From positions 248,001 to 312,000 of the forward strand of contig OZ244795.1 of NCBI GenBank assembly GCA_965219925.1: 64,000 nt of DNA, in the 5' to 3' direction. Shown piece after piece: positions 7,611 through 16,940 of this stretch. The notes beneath the pieces are model-generated. The model did no database searches, was not told the origin of the DNA, and was given only the letters and a program-made list of their open reading frames with translations. A program made the translations under genes and the position numbers. Numbering within the stretch: position 1 is the stretch's first letter; each line of letters begins with the position of its first letter. The DNA is from Bin87 sp965219925 (GTDB taxonomy: Bacteria > Chloroflexota > Dehalococcoidia > Lucifugimonadales > UBA3495).

Positions 7611-10442
7611 CTAGTTCCGCGGGAGTCCTACTTCTCCGATCAGTTGCCGTTCCCTTGGTCGGTTCATTTCCTGCATGATTTCAGACCATGCCGTTACCAC
7701 GTTGTTGAACGCAACCGCCCGTTGGGAGTCGTTACGCGAGTTGTAGTGGTCGTACAGGATGCGTGCCAGCCGTTCCACGCTGTCCAACCGGTCACCGGCG
7801 CGCCGGGCTACGGGGACACAGCCGGCGACGCCCTTACGGTCTTCTCCGGTTTGCATCTGGTACGCCATTCGCATGCAGTCTTCCCAAGCGGTTACTTCCT
7901 CTCCCGAGGGGTAACTGCGCTTTTCATCGTAGGCGTCGATGTCGTACAGCGCTACTTGGCCTTGGCTGGCGTGGAGCAGTCGGTGGGTTTGCTCCAGTCG
8001 GTCGTCGATGGTGAGGTCGTAGGCGCGGGCGAGGTTTTCGGCGGTGCCGTAGTCTCCCTTGCCGCTGGGGTAGGCCCGCAGCCAGTCTAGGCAGAAACGG
8101 CTTTCGGTGTCCAGTTCGCCGGCTTGCTCTTGCAGGTAGGCGTCCACCGCGTCGTTGATTGCGATGAGCGCCTGGCGCACCGTTACGGTTTCGCCGGCGA
8201 GTGTAGCCACATTCCGGTAGCGGGAATAGATGGCCATGCCGAGGCCAATGGCGGCCTGCCTCAGGTCCACCGGGGCAATGTGCGCCTCCCTGGTCAACTG
8301 ATCCAGTTTGGCCGGCATGTCCCGCTCTAACGCGGTGACGAAATCGCCGCGGCTGGCTACAGGCGCGTTTTCTGGTCTGGGGCGGCAGACTAGAATGACT
8401 GATGAGGCCAAGGTATTTGCGTTCATAGCGTTGGCTCTCACCGACATTTCTGTGCGCATCGGCCAAGTTCCAACAATCTGGAAGCCAGCCTTCACTACCG
8501 ATGTCAGCATGGTCTCCCAACCGGTCGAAGTGACGCCCTCTCGCTCTTGCTCCTGCTGCTTGTACGCATAGAAAATGGACGATGGGAACTCTGGTGAGCA
8601 ACGTTCCCTTATCAATTCCAATGTTTGTGCCATCAGATTGTCGAACCTTTGACGGGGGTCTGAAAACCGGGATGGAATGGCCGTAATTTCCTCGGCTTTG
8701 GGCGTGAGGATCCCGGCGAACATATCTGGGTAAATGTCTTGCAGCAGCGGTCGTAGCCAGACGTAATAGAAGTCGGACAGATCGGCGTAGTCGATGTTGT
8801 CGTAGTAGGGTGGGTCAGTGACGATGATCGGTCCGCCATCGGCATGAATGGTGGTGGCCGCATCAGCCTGATGAGCAACGCCGTTGTTGACATTGAGCGG
8901 CAATCGTTCGATTACCCTTGCGACCCATTCAACTTGTGCCATCCAGTTTTGGGTTGAGTCGGAAAACGGATTCGCTTCAGCAAAATCCCAAACCATCGCG
9001 ATTCGCTGACGCGAAAAAACTCCGGCGACTTTGTCGCCGGAGTTGTGCCAACGGGCGTAACTGCATCCGTTGTCAGCACTCCTGTCGATGGCCATTGCCA
9101 AATAGGTGACGATGGCGTTGGCGTACTCGGTTCCAGCACCGTCTTCCGTCATGATCTGTCGGATAACCGAAAGCGTTTCACTGAAAGTTGTCAACGTGGT
9201 TAGTTGCCTTTCAGAAAATAGCTGGTGCCAGTGTGTAACCCCGTACCTTCTGGGGCGCAGCACATTACCGGAGTCGGATGCCGCCTGCTGAGGTTTCCAA
9301 TTGGGAGTTGCATCCTCGGCGGCTTGAATATGTTCGTCGGTAGCTGACAGGAACAACCGCTTGCGGTTTCCGGCTGCGACGACGGCCGTCATTTGCTCAC
9401 CCATGTTGCCAGAGCGTGCCTGCTCACTAACGTACTCTAACCGAACGGCTCCATTGCAAGCTATGCAGACTGCGCCACTTCGACCAACGGTGCCGTTGCT
9501 TGGAACATCTTTGCTGTTGCTTTGTACCGTATAGGAAACAGCGTTTGTGCCTTGATGTAGCGTCGGCTTTATCCAATGGCGGTTGTTCTTGGAAAGTTGG
9601 AAGGTTTTCAGCAGGGGCATTGCCACGCCGCAGGCAGGGTTGGGGCAGGGCACGGTGCGTGCCCAGAGCCAGGCAATTACCGTGGCCTCGCCACCGTCGG
9701 GCAACGCAGCCTTAGGGTACAGGTGGCCGATGCGTTCCCAACCCATTTCCCGCATCTTACGTCCATAGTAGCGGATGTCGTCGGCTAATCCGGCGGCGCC
9801 TCGCCATAGAACCTGTTTGGCGCGTTCGCCTTTGCCGACGGTCAGGCCCATAGGGTCGGCGTCGGGGTTCACCGGCGGACGGTTGGCGAATTTGGGCGGC
9901 AGCTCAATCATGGCTTTGGTAATCAGCACGGCTACCGGGTTGAGGTCGGAGCCGACGGCGCGCAGGCCCAGGCGCTGGGCTTCTAGGGGTATTGAACCGC
10001 CGCCACAAAAGGGGTCGTAAATTGGCTTGGCTTGCCGGTTCAGGTAATCGAGCACCGCGGCCGGCGCCGTTGGTGCCGTTTCATCATTGACGCGGGCTAC
10101 CGAGCGAGCAATTTCGTAGCGAGCCTCGGCCAGCAAGTTGGCGTCGTTGCTGCTTTCCCACTTGACCAGCCGCTTGATGAGGTCGTGCAGCCGCTGTCGC
10201 TCTGCCCGTTGTACATCCTCAGTGGGGAACTCATCCGCGCAGTCCACGGGGTCGTCCACCAAGCTGGCGAAGATGACGGCGCGGCAGGCGGCTAGGGGAC
10301 GGCGTGCCCACCACAGATGCAGAGTTGAGGGGTGGCCGTGACGGATGGACTTCTCCCGCGCCGATTCGGCGTTGATCACGTCCAGCGGTAAGTCAACTTC
10401 GATGAGTTTGCGGCGGTAGGGGAGAACTGCAATACTGACCAC
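7611..10442 (-). CDS. DUF1156 DNA methylase of a DUF499/DUF1156 defence operon
   Basis: 943 aa from GTG 10442, chosen because GGAGGTGG sits about six bases upstream; an ATG at 10490 is also in frame. The N-terminus RRKLIEVDLPLDVINAESAR followed by EKSIRHGHPSTLHLWWARRP is the DUF1156 signature. Motif I of an adenine methyltransferase is IYDPFCGGGSIPLEA near residue 160. Motif IV is IVTDPPYYDNIDYADLSDFY around 540. Two short Cys pairs (CPNPAC, CIAC) between them may bind zinc. Known DUF1156 proteins are methylases of defence loci. The start overlaps the upstream membrane-protein gene by 67 bp. Confidence 0.88.
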   Translation of the reverse strand: MVSIAVLPYRRKLIEVDLPLDVINAESAREKSIRHGHPSTLHLWWARRPLAACRAVIFASLVDDPVDCADEFPTEDVQRAERQRLHDLIKRLVKWESSNDANLLAEARYEIARSVARVNDETAPTAPAAVLDYLNRQAKPIYDPFCGGGSIPLEAQRLGLRAVGSDLNPVAVLITKAMIELPPKFANRPPVNPDADPMGLTVGKGERAKQVLWRGAAGLADDIRYYGRKMREMGWERIGHLYPKAALPDGGEATVIAWLWARTVPCPNPACGVAMPLLKTFQLSKNNRHWIKPTLHQGTNAVSYTVQSNSKDVPSNGTVGRSGAVCIACNGAVRLEYVSEQARSGNMGEQMTAVVAAGNRKRLFLSATDEHIQAAEDATPNWKPQQAASDSGNVLRPRRYGVTHWHQLFSERQLTTLTTFSETLSVIRQIMTEDGAGTEYANAIVTYLAMAIDRSADNGCSYARWHNSGDKVAGVFSRQRIAMVWDFAEANPFSDSTQNWMAQVEWVARVIERLPLNVNNGVAHQADAATTIHADGGPIIVTDPPYYDNIDYADLSDFYYVWLRPLLQDIYPDMFAGILTPKAEEITAIPSRFSDPRQRFDNLMAQTLELIRERCSPEFPSSIFYAYKQQEQEREGVTSTGWETMLTSVVKAGFQIVGTWPMRTEMSVRANAMNANTLASSVILVCRPRPENAPVASRGDFVTALERDMPAKLDQLTREAHIAPVDLRQAAIGLGMAIYSRYRNVATLAGETVTVRQALIAINDAVDAYLQEQAGELDTESRFCLDWLRAYPSGKGDYGTAENLARAYDLTIDDRLEQTHRLLHASQGQVALYDIDAYDEKRSYPSGEEVTAWEDCMRMAYQMQTGEDRKGVAGCVPVARRAGDRLDSVERLARILYDHYNSRNDSQRAVAFNNVVTAWSEIMQEMNRPRERQLIGEVGLPRN

Positions 10443-10867
10443 AGGGCCACCTCCATACAATGTGTCCACTGGTGCGACGATGATGCGCATCGTCGCACAC
10501 TACCGAATGGGCTTTCCACAAGGACTTGCCCTTTTCCCGTTACGATTTGCATACCCCAAACTTCCCCGGCCGTCAAAACATCTGGATGGTTTTGGAATAG
10601 CAACAAGGTTGACGTGGCGATTACTGCTGTGCACTGATTGCACAGAGAGTATTGGCTAGAACGGTAAAGTGTCCAAACGTGTCGGCAGGTCTCGGCTCTT
10701 TTTCGTAATTCTTTGGTAGCCTTGGCGTCGCGTCTGCTCTCGAGCCAGGTGTTGACGTCGAATTTGACCGTTATGCGGATGGTAATTATCGCCAAAGCGA
10801 TTGCACCGATATACGCGACGATTTTCCACCACGGCAGGAACAGGGCTTCGAGGATCGTAGGTTCCAT
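10376..10867 (-). CDS. Small membrane protein between DUF499 and DUF1156 genes
   Basis: 163 aa. One transmembrane helix lies near residues 17-33 (VAYIGAIALAIITIRI), followed by a basic helical stretch (LESRRDAKATKELRKRAE). Next comes a compact region CRHVWTLYRSSQYSLCNQC with four Cys, possibly a small metal site. The last ~40 residues overlap the start of the DUF1156 gene in another frame and may be poorly conserved. Its position suggests it anchors or regulates the complex. Its function is unknown. Confidence 0.6.
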   Translation of the reverse strand: MEPTILEALFLPWWKIVAYIGAIALAIITIRITVKFDVNTWLESRRDAKATKELRKRAETCRHVWTLYRSSQYSLCNQCTAVIATSTLLLFQNHPDVLTAGEVWGMQIVTGKGQVLVESPFGSVRRCASSSHQWTHCMEVALWSVLQFSPTAANSSKLTYRWT

Positions 10868-10943
10868 GCGTTTCTGATCCGTAGCGGTAGAGCGGCAGAT
10901 TGCGACGGATGCGTTCTTTACGCACTGTATGTTGATGTGATTT

Positions 10944-13900
10944 TCAGGAGGTGATGTCGTCTGTCAGATCAATGCCCAGCATACTGCTGTTGTCGCGCAG
11001 ACTGCGGGCGACATTTTCGGAAATCCCGTCGTCGTTGCTGCCAGTCACGATGACTTCTACTGTCACGGCACAGCCGGCGGCGGCCATGATGCGGGCTATT
11101 TCGTCCCGTATGGTCGTGTTGAAATCGTACGAAAATGCTTCCTGTTGGGCTACCGTCTTTCGGGCCACGATGCGTCGGGGGCGGCTCGGCACGGGCGTAG
11201 GCGACGGTGCTTCGTTGCCACTGTTGCTACTGTTTTCAGTGGTTTCGGTGGTTTCATCAGTTTCCTTGCCATTGGTCTCAGCGTCACCTTTGTCGGCGCT
11301 TTCTTCACCGCTCGCAGAGCCATCGTTTTCGTCCAGGTGCAGCTGGGCGATGTCCGGTTCAATGATCAACGTTGAGCCAGACAGGGGAGGAACCTGGTAA
11401 GGAAGGCTGTTTTCGCTGATGCCACGCCGCAGGTTGCGGTATTCATTAGTGGTGACGTCGTAGCCGTCGGCGCGTCCGAAGACACCGGCTTTGATGCCCT
11501 CGTTCAGGCACTGTTCCAGAACCTGCCTGTTCCGCAGCCGAAGCCCCAGATATACGTTGTGGGTCAGCAGGTCCCACAGTTCGTCAACGGTGACGTGATA
11601 GCGCGGGTTGGGGCCACTCCAGAGCCGCTCTTGCAATCGCCGGGTAAGCGCTTCGGGCGCCAGCGCGTCAACGAGTAGCTCATCCGCCACGAATTTTTGG
11701 AAAGCGTTGGCGGCGATGTCGGCTTGTGTGCTGATCTGTCGCCAGTTGTCGGCGTCGTACTCGGCGTTCTGCGGGTTGGGTTGGCTGGGCGCCATTGTCC
11801 AGCGGTAGGCGTTGCCAAGCGCATTTTGCAGTGCTCTGTTGGCTTCCTTTTGCTGTTCGCTGCTCTGATTGCGGCGGTCGCCGATCAGATTAGCCACCCG
11901 CCGGTTGCCGTTGATGATGGAGTCCCAGGCTATGAATCGCCGGGCGGTGGCGCGCATTTCGCGCACGCCGTCGCTGGACGAGGCTAGGAACAGCAGGGTG
12001 TTAGGGCGAGTGCGCCGAGCCTCGTTGCCGCAGGCATATAACATCGTTTTGGCTGCCTCCGAAGCATGGTCGCTTTCGGCGGAGCGGCTGGGTTTGGGCT
12101 GGTCGGGGCGCAGTATGATCAGTCTAACGAAGTCGTCGTCGCGTACGTCAGCGTGTGACTCCGGGCAGGCGATGACGGCGCGGTCAGAGTTCCGCTGGTT
12201 GAACTCGCTGAGGCGGCGGATGATTTCCGCATCCAGTGCTTCGTTGCCAAGTTCGGCGGCGCGATCATTGGCTACCTTGTTTAGGTTCTCTTCGGAGTCG
12301 AAGTAATAGCGACTGTCGTTGCCCCGGTAGAAATGGTATAGCTCCCCGTCCATGGTCTGAACGGCCTCCGAGTACACGGCGGTACCATGGCCGGGCATCA
12401 CTACGCCGAGGTTGACTTGTCGGGCCGTGACGCCGCGAACCGCCTTCTGAGTCGAGCTCCCGAGGAACACGGAGCGTGCTGCACGACGGGCGGCGCCACC
12501 AACGGAGCCGAAGCGTTCTGGCTTCTGCCGGTCAATGGCATGGGTTCGGGAGTTGTCACGGTCCACCTCTGCCACTACTGCGTCCCACTGCGGTCCCAGC
12601 AACCTGACGAACTCTTCGCTTATTGACGCCTCGCTGAAGGGCAAATCGCCCGGCATGATCAGTGGAGCCTGATTGTTGTCGGCACACAACCAGCTGATGG
12701 TCTGCGCCATCATGCGCAACACGCCGCGAGTGCGCTGGAACTGGTGGTACAGCGACCAGTCCTCGTAGAGGCGGTCGAAGATCTCGGGGTGGATGGGGTA
12801 ACACTGGCGCAATCGCTCCAGGTAACGAGTTTCACGAGCTTCGGACGGATAGTCGCCGGCGCCGCGCTGGTACATCCGGTAGAAAGCCTGGCAGGTATCT
12901 TCCCGAGTCGCTTCGTCGCAGTCTTCTTGGAACAACCGCCGCCGCACCACGGCAAAGGCTTCGTCGTTGCTGGCCTGTGCCACCTGGGTGACCGTCTGCA
13001 TCCGGTTGAGGATATTTTCTAGCATGGCCATGGCTTCCATGCCGCGCTCGCCGCCGGCTTCGGTTGCAGTAACCGGCAACGTAACGATGAGGGCCACGTT
13101 GTCGCGTCGGCTGACGGCCTCGGTGAGGTTCTGAAAGAAGGTTCCGATGGTATCAAGGTCGGCGTTGCGAGCATAGTTGACAATTTCGTCCATCAGGATG
13201 ACGCACGGACCGACGAGTTGGAACATATTGTCCAATTCCTCGCCTCCTGGCGCAGTACCCCGCCGGGCAGCGGTCCCCACAGGTTCGTAGGCGGCTTGTC
13301 CGCCGAGTTGCCAGGCCATCTCGCCCCACAGGGTGTTCAGCGGGTCGCCGGCGTCGGTACGTCGGGTAATCGTTTGCGATAGCCAGGTTCCCTGTAACAC
13401 GCAAACCTTCGCGTTCACTCGTTGGTCGGGGTCAACTCCGGCGTCGGTCAGTATTGTGAGGAATTCTGCCTTGGTACTAGCGTCGGGAGCCTCCGACAGT
13501 TCGCTGGCACTGTTCATCAGGTGGTACAGGGCAATCAAACTGTGGGTTTTGCCCCCGCCAAATCCGGTTTTTGTCTGGGTGATGGGGTTGCCGCCCTTGC
13601 CGTTGACGCGCTTGGTAGCGGTCACCAGCAAGTCATGGATCCCGCTGGTGACGTAGGTGCATCGGAAGAACTCCAACGGGTCGCCGTACATCGCTGGGGC
13701 AGTGCCGTCGAAAACTTGCTGGAGGTTAGCAGCGAAGTCGGCTTCCAGGAACGAGCCTTCGGCTACGTCTTCTTTGGGACGCATTGCATCACGCCATGGC
13801 TTTAGCGAGTGGCCGTCGCCATTGCGGTGACCTTGCTCTGTACTGAGCACTAGTGCCGGCTGCGTAGGTTGAGGTTGCTCGGAGCTGCGTATTAGTGATT

Positions 13901-14354
13901 GAATTTCCATCACTTCTTTCGCCTGCTGAGGGCGGTTGATGCTTTCAAGGGCTTCGCTGATGAAGTACAGGTTGGCTTCGGCCTTTTCGGCCGTGATGTC
14001 CTGCCCACTAGTGTCGTGGGCTAGGTCGTTGCGAATGTCCCGTATTGTCCGAAGGCGGTTTCTAGCGGTAGTCGCCTTGGTGAACTGGCTCTGGAACATG
14101 TCGGTCCAATTCTTCTCAACTAGGTTTGGGATAAACCCGATTTCGATGGAGCGAGGCACGTTTCCGTCGTTTTCCCGCATATTGTCGGTAAAGTCCTGCC
14201 TCTGCCGGTCCGCGAGCGAGTTGGCAATCGTCTGTTCTAGGCGGGAACCCGGTTTCTGCCTCAGAACGCGAGCTACGAATTCGCTCATCTCGTCGCGGTA
14301 GATGGCCAATCCCTTACGGAGGACGTCATCGTTTGGGTACTGGGCAGTCGTCAT
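10944..14354 (-). CDS. Swt1-HEPN/DUF499 ATPase of a defence operon
   Basis: 1136 aa. The N-terminal 130 residues (IYRDEMSEFVARVLRQKPG ... LRTIRDIRNDLAHD) form a Swt1-like HEPN domain with an RNxxAH motif. Around residue 265, TKTGFGGGKTHSLIALYHL is a Walker A loop, and near 385 GPCVILMDEIVNYARNAD is Walker B; together they mark DUF499. The region before the C-terminus (ESADKGDAETNGKETDETTE...) is an acidic, low-complexity linker. DUF499 ATPases work with DUF1156 methylases in a defence system; the PADLOC study named related loci Hma (helicase, methylase, ATPase). It is the first gene of the operon. Confidence 0.88.
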   Translation of the reverse strand: MTTAQYPNDDVLRKGLAIYRDEMSEFVARVLRQKPGSRLEQTIANSLADRQRQDFTDNMRENDGNVPRSIEIGFIPNLVEKNWTDMFQSQFTKATTARNRLRTIRDIRNDLAHDTSGQDITAEKAEANLYFISEALESINRPQQAKEVMEIQSLIRSSEQPQPTQPALVLSTEQGHRNGDGHSLKPWRDAMRPKEDVAEGSFLEADFAANLQQVFDGTAPAMYGDPLEFFRCTYVTSGIHDLLVTATKRVNGKGGNPITQTKTGFGGGKTHSLIALYHLMNSASELSEAPDASTKAEFLTILTDAGVDPDQRVNAKVCVLQGTWLSQTITRRTDAGDPLNTLWGEMAWQLGGQAAYEPVGTAARRGTAPGGEELDNMFQLVGPCVILMDEIVNYARNADLDTIGTFFQNLTEAVSRRDNVALIVTLPVTATEAGGERGMEAMAMLENILNRMQTVTQVAQASNDEAFAVVRRRLFQEDCDEATREDTCQAFYRMYQRGAGDYPSEARETRYLERLRQCYPIHPEIFDRLYEDWSLYHQFQRTRGVLRMMAQTISWLCADNNQAPLIMPGDLPFSEASISEEFVRLLGPQWDAVVAEVDRDNSRTHAIDRQKPERFGSVGGAARRAARSVFLGSSTQKAVRGVTARQVNLGVVMPGHGTAVYSEAVQTMDGELYHFYRGNDSRYYFDSEENLNKVANDRAAELGNEALDAEIIRRLSEFNQRNSDRAVIACPESHADVRDDDFVRLIILRPDQPKPSRSAESDHASEAAKTMLYACGNEARRTRPNTLLFLASSSDGVREMRATARRFIAWDSIINGNRRVANLIGDRRNQSSEQQKEANRALQNALGNAYRWTMAPSQPNPQNAEYDADNWRQISTQADIAANAFQKFVADELLVDALAPEALTRRLQERLWSGPNPRYHVTVDELWDLLTHNVYLGLRLRNRQVLEQCLNEGIKAGVFGRADGYDVTTNEYRNLRRGISENSLPYQVPPLSGSTLIIEPDIAQLHLDENDGSASGEESADKGDAETNGKETDETTETTENSSNSGNEAPSPTPVPSRPRRIVARKTVAQQEAFSYDFNTTIRDEIARIMAAAGCAVTVEVIVTGSNDDGISENVARSLRDNSSMLGIDLTDDITS

Positions 14355-15067
14355 TTAGAAATCTCCGAAAAATCAGGGTCTTGGCCGCTGTAGCGGCTTG
14401 GCCGGCTGGAGGAGGTAATTCTGCAGAGTGGTGGGAGCCTCAAGCGAATTGATCGCGCTGATTGTAGCACCAGACCATGGAATGTGGCGTTTGCGCCTTC
14501 GAATGGAGTATTCGGAGTATTCACTGTTGGCGACCAGCGGCAGCAGCGTCCGCTGTGTGGCGGTTTTCAGGCGCGGCGGGGCGGTGTTGATGGTTCCGCA
14601 GCTGTTGGCGTTTTCCTTTCGACCCTGCGCGGTTTGGGCATTCGGACGCCTGGCGACGCCGGATACGCTGCCGGCCTGGCGACGCGCTGGAGCTGGTCCC
14701 CGTGCCAGCCGCAGGCGACGCCGTGCTACGTCTGGACACTCTTTCCTGCCATAAGGCCAAGGCAAACGCCGGGGAATGCCCTAAATTCTTGCGCTGGGGA
14801 CACGCGGGGGCGCTTAGCGAGACCGTAAGGGTTATCTGCCTTGAGGCTGGGAACGATCCGCACAGCGCCTCTGGTGCAGCATCATGCGGTTGCTGGCCGG
14901 CAATGGTGTACGTGGGGAGTTCTGACGAACTCGTGAGGAGAGGCTGTTACTGCTGCGGCATCTCACCGCATTGCGGTTCTGCACGCGGGCCTGCCGTCGT
15001 CGTTGCCGGCCATTACTGCGTAGTCGCCCACGCGGGCGTCGCCCTACGCTCGACCAGCTACGTTGAT
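14355..15067. other. Long intergenic region, no supported gene
   Basis: About 710 bp without a credible gene. It must carry the promoter of the minus-strand DUF499 operon. A TACAAT-like -10 box occurs on the minus strand at 14461-14466, but no good -35 box faces it. A nine-base direct repeat (GGAGTATTC twice) lies at about 14503-14520. Confidence 0.5.
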
Positions 15068-15472
15068 TCAGGCATCCTTTTTGCTACTTCGTTTGGGCGG
15101 ATGGTGTCCACCGGGCGGGACTCCCAACGTCGCCAAGGCGCTTTCGATGATTTCGTCGCTGAACCCTGCTTCCTGCAACCCTTGGACGCAGTGGACTTTT
15201 TCCTCCTCGGAAGGTGCCGGTATCCGGTAATCGGCTCCAATGTTGTAGTAGGTGTCGGGGTCGTGGCCCAGGTGTTCGAGCACGTTGCAGGTCACGGCTG
15301 GCGAGAATTCTTCCTCGCGCAGACGACGGGACAGGAACCTGGCTCCGTTGCCGGTGAGCCATCTGGACCTGATCCCGCATCGCTGGAGCAGGAGTTTTCC
15401 TACGTCTGCGTTGGGGTGTAGCTTCAGGATCACGGTGCGCTTCGCGTCCTCGTCCATCTCGGCTACTTCCAT
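15068..15472 (-). CDS. Hypothetical protein, 134 aa, translationally coupled
   Basis: Acidic-to-neutral protein starting MEVAEMDEDAKRTVILKL and ending in a basic tail (PPKRSSKKDA). The middle is helical with TCNVLEHLGHDPDTYYNIG. No domain is recognised. Its ATG lies inside the last codons of the upstream gene (10-bp overlap), so translation is coupled and the two products probably act together. Confidence 0.6.
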   Translation of the reverse strand: MEVAEMDEDAKRTVILKLHPNADVGKLLLQRCGIRSRWLTGNGARFLSRRLREEEFSPAVTCNVLEHLGHDPDTYYNIGADYRIPAPSEEEKVHCVQGLQEAGFSDEIIESALATLGVPPGGHHPPKRSSKKDA

Positions 15473-16113
15473 TCGGGATTGGAGTCTCTCCCTGCCTCGT
15501 AGTCGAACGAGTGCAGGCCATCTTCTGCCATGAGCAGCATGGTGTAGGCGCGATCACGGGCGTCGGTCGATGGCTGTGCCACCAGCCTCCGGGCGACTTC
15601 GGTGCACTGCCGCAGGGCGAGTTCCGCGGGGTAGTCGGCCGGGAAGGCGCCGTCGAACGGCCGGTGCATGAGGTTTCCGTTTGCGTCGAGCCAGGATACC
15701 CGGGCGGGCGTGCCGTCGGGGTTTCTGATGATGAGTCCGGTCGGGGCTGGCCCGCTGGCGCCGTCCAGGGCGGTCTCCAGCCGCTTCTTGGTCTGCAGGT
15801 TCGAAAGGGCCGATGTCCTTTGGATGGCCCTGAGTTTGGCAACGGCGTCGAACATTTCGAGCAGCCATTCTGTCAGGGCCTGTTCCTGGCTTTTCTGGGA
15901 GCCGGGCATTCCGCGCCTTTGGGCTTCTTCCAGCAGTAGTTTCTGGTAATTCCTGGTCCAGCCGGACTTGGTTTGGATGGTTTGCTGGGTGAAACCTCGC
16001 CGGCGTAGGTCGCAGTACTGGTGGAGCATTCCGGCGAGTTCCGTTTCCGGCATGTCCAGATTGAGCTTGGATTTCCGTCTGCGGTTGACCGGCTTTGGGT
16101 CTCGCGGCGGCAT
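15463..16113 (-). CDS. Hypothetical protein with helix-turn-helix-like N-terminus
   Basis: 216 aa from ATG 16113, which is preceded by AAGGAGCC. A basic start (RRRKSKLNLDMPETELAGM) is followed by YCDLRRRGFTQQTIQTKSGW, which has the spacing of a helix-turn-helix (GxTxxxIxxxxGxT-like). Next come a helical segment and the proline/aspartate-rich IRNPDGTPARVSWLDANG. I do not recognise a family. It is coupled to the downstream 134-aa gene. A DNA-binding role is an inference from the putative HTH alone. Confidence 0.55.
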   Translation of the reverse strand: MPPRDPKPVNRRRKSKLNLDMPETELAGMLHQYCDLRRRGFTQQTIQTKSGWTRNYQKLLLEEAQRRGMPGSQKSQEQALTEWLLEMFDAVAKLRAIQRTSALSNLQTKKRLETALDGASGPAPTGLIIRNPDGTPARVSWLDANGNLMHRPFDGAFPADYPAELALRQCTEVARRLVAQPSTDARDRAYTMLLMAEDGLHSFDYEAGRDSNPEWK

Positions 16114-16314
16114 GTTGTTTTTGGCTCCTTTGTTTCGCACTTGGCTACTGGCGAGAATAGGACGTCAGGGTTGGTATGCTCAACTTCTGCTGGGCCAGCC
16201 TGAATTGACCTCCCCTGAAAGGTCGGGGTATCGTGTCGCCATCTCTTTGGGACCGTCCTTGAAGGCTGGAGATTGCCCGTACGGGGCACGGGAGTCCCGA
16301 CCAATATTCGGTGA

Positions 16315-16824
16315 ATGACCTTGCGTGCTGCGATCACCTCACTTCTCCTGATTTTCTTGGTGGTCACCCTCGCGTGCACCGCCAGCCCGCCCACCCAGGA
16401 GGCCTTGGAGGCCGAGGTGGTTTCTGCCCTCGATGCCTTGGTGGCAGAGTTGGCGGTGGCGAGACCCACCGACGAGGCCGCGTATGCGGAACGCCTGCGG
16501 GCCTACCTGGATGCCCACCCCGCGTTCTACGGCAGCGCTGCGGCACTGCTGGATCAGGACGGCAAGGTGACTGCCAGTCCCTACGTCTATCGCACCGCCG
16601 ACGGCTACGCCACACTGGACCTTGCCGTGCCGTCCTACAACATCGAGTCGCAGGCTTGGGTCACGGCGCCATTGGTCGCCAACGCGGGCGTCTGGACGGC
16701 GCCCTATTTTGATGCGGGAGGCGGTGAGATCTGGATGGTCACCCGCTCCGTTCCAGTGCGGGATGCCGAGGGCGTCTTCGCACTCATTACCACCGATCTT
16801 CCTGTGGAAGACCCCGGCCAGTAA
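16315..16824 (+). CDS. Lipoprotein with a Cache-like sensory domain
   Basis: 169 aa. The N-terminus has a lipoprotein signal (ITSLLLIFLVVTLAC, with lipobox TLAC). The rest resembles a single Cache/PDC domain: LRAYLDAHPAFYGSAAALL, DGKVTASPYVYR, then TAPYFDAGGGEIWMVTRSV and GVFALITTDLPV. Cache domains bind small ligands outside the membrane and usually head chemoreceptors, kinases or phosphatases. Here no output domain follows. It is flanked by minus-strand genes on both sides, so it is transcribed alone. Confidence 0.7.
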   Translation: MTLRAAITSLLLIFLVVTLACTASPPTQEALEAEVVSALDALVAELAVARPTDEAAYAERLRAYLDAHPAFYGSAAALLDQDGKVTASPYVYRTADGYATLDLAVPSYNIESQAWVTAPLVANAGVWTAPYFDAGGGEIWMVTRSVPVRDAEGVFALITTDLPVEDPGQ

Positions 16825-16940
16825 CGCCTGCACAGCGTCAACACATCTCTGTGAGCGATTAAGAGCAAAGGTAAGGACGGATGCGTCGTCGTTCAGCCAG
16901 TCCGGCGTTGGCGACGGGGTCAGCGCGGCGGCCGCTTTGG

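Noticed and set aside
7569..8090. Open plus-strand frames opposite the DUF1156 methylase
   Set aside because: They mirror the codon periodicity of the minus-strand gene and have no recognisable domains or start sites.
6982..14800. A shared 14-mer (AATTCTTGCGCTGG) at about 6982 and 14785, considered as a cassette-border repeat
   Set aside because: A 14-base match is expected by chance in 64 kb and the flanks do not extend the similarity.
16270..16292. CCCGTACGGGG motif considered as another CRISPR-like repeat relic
   Set aside because: Spacing and flanking bases do not match the 17.3 and 19.7-20.15 kb motifs; it is just a short palindrome.
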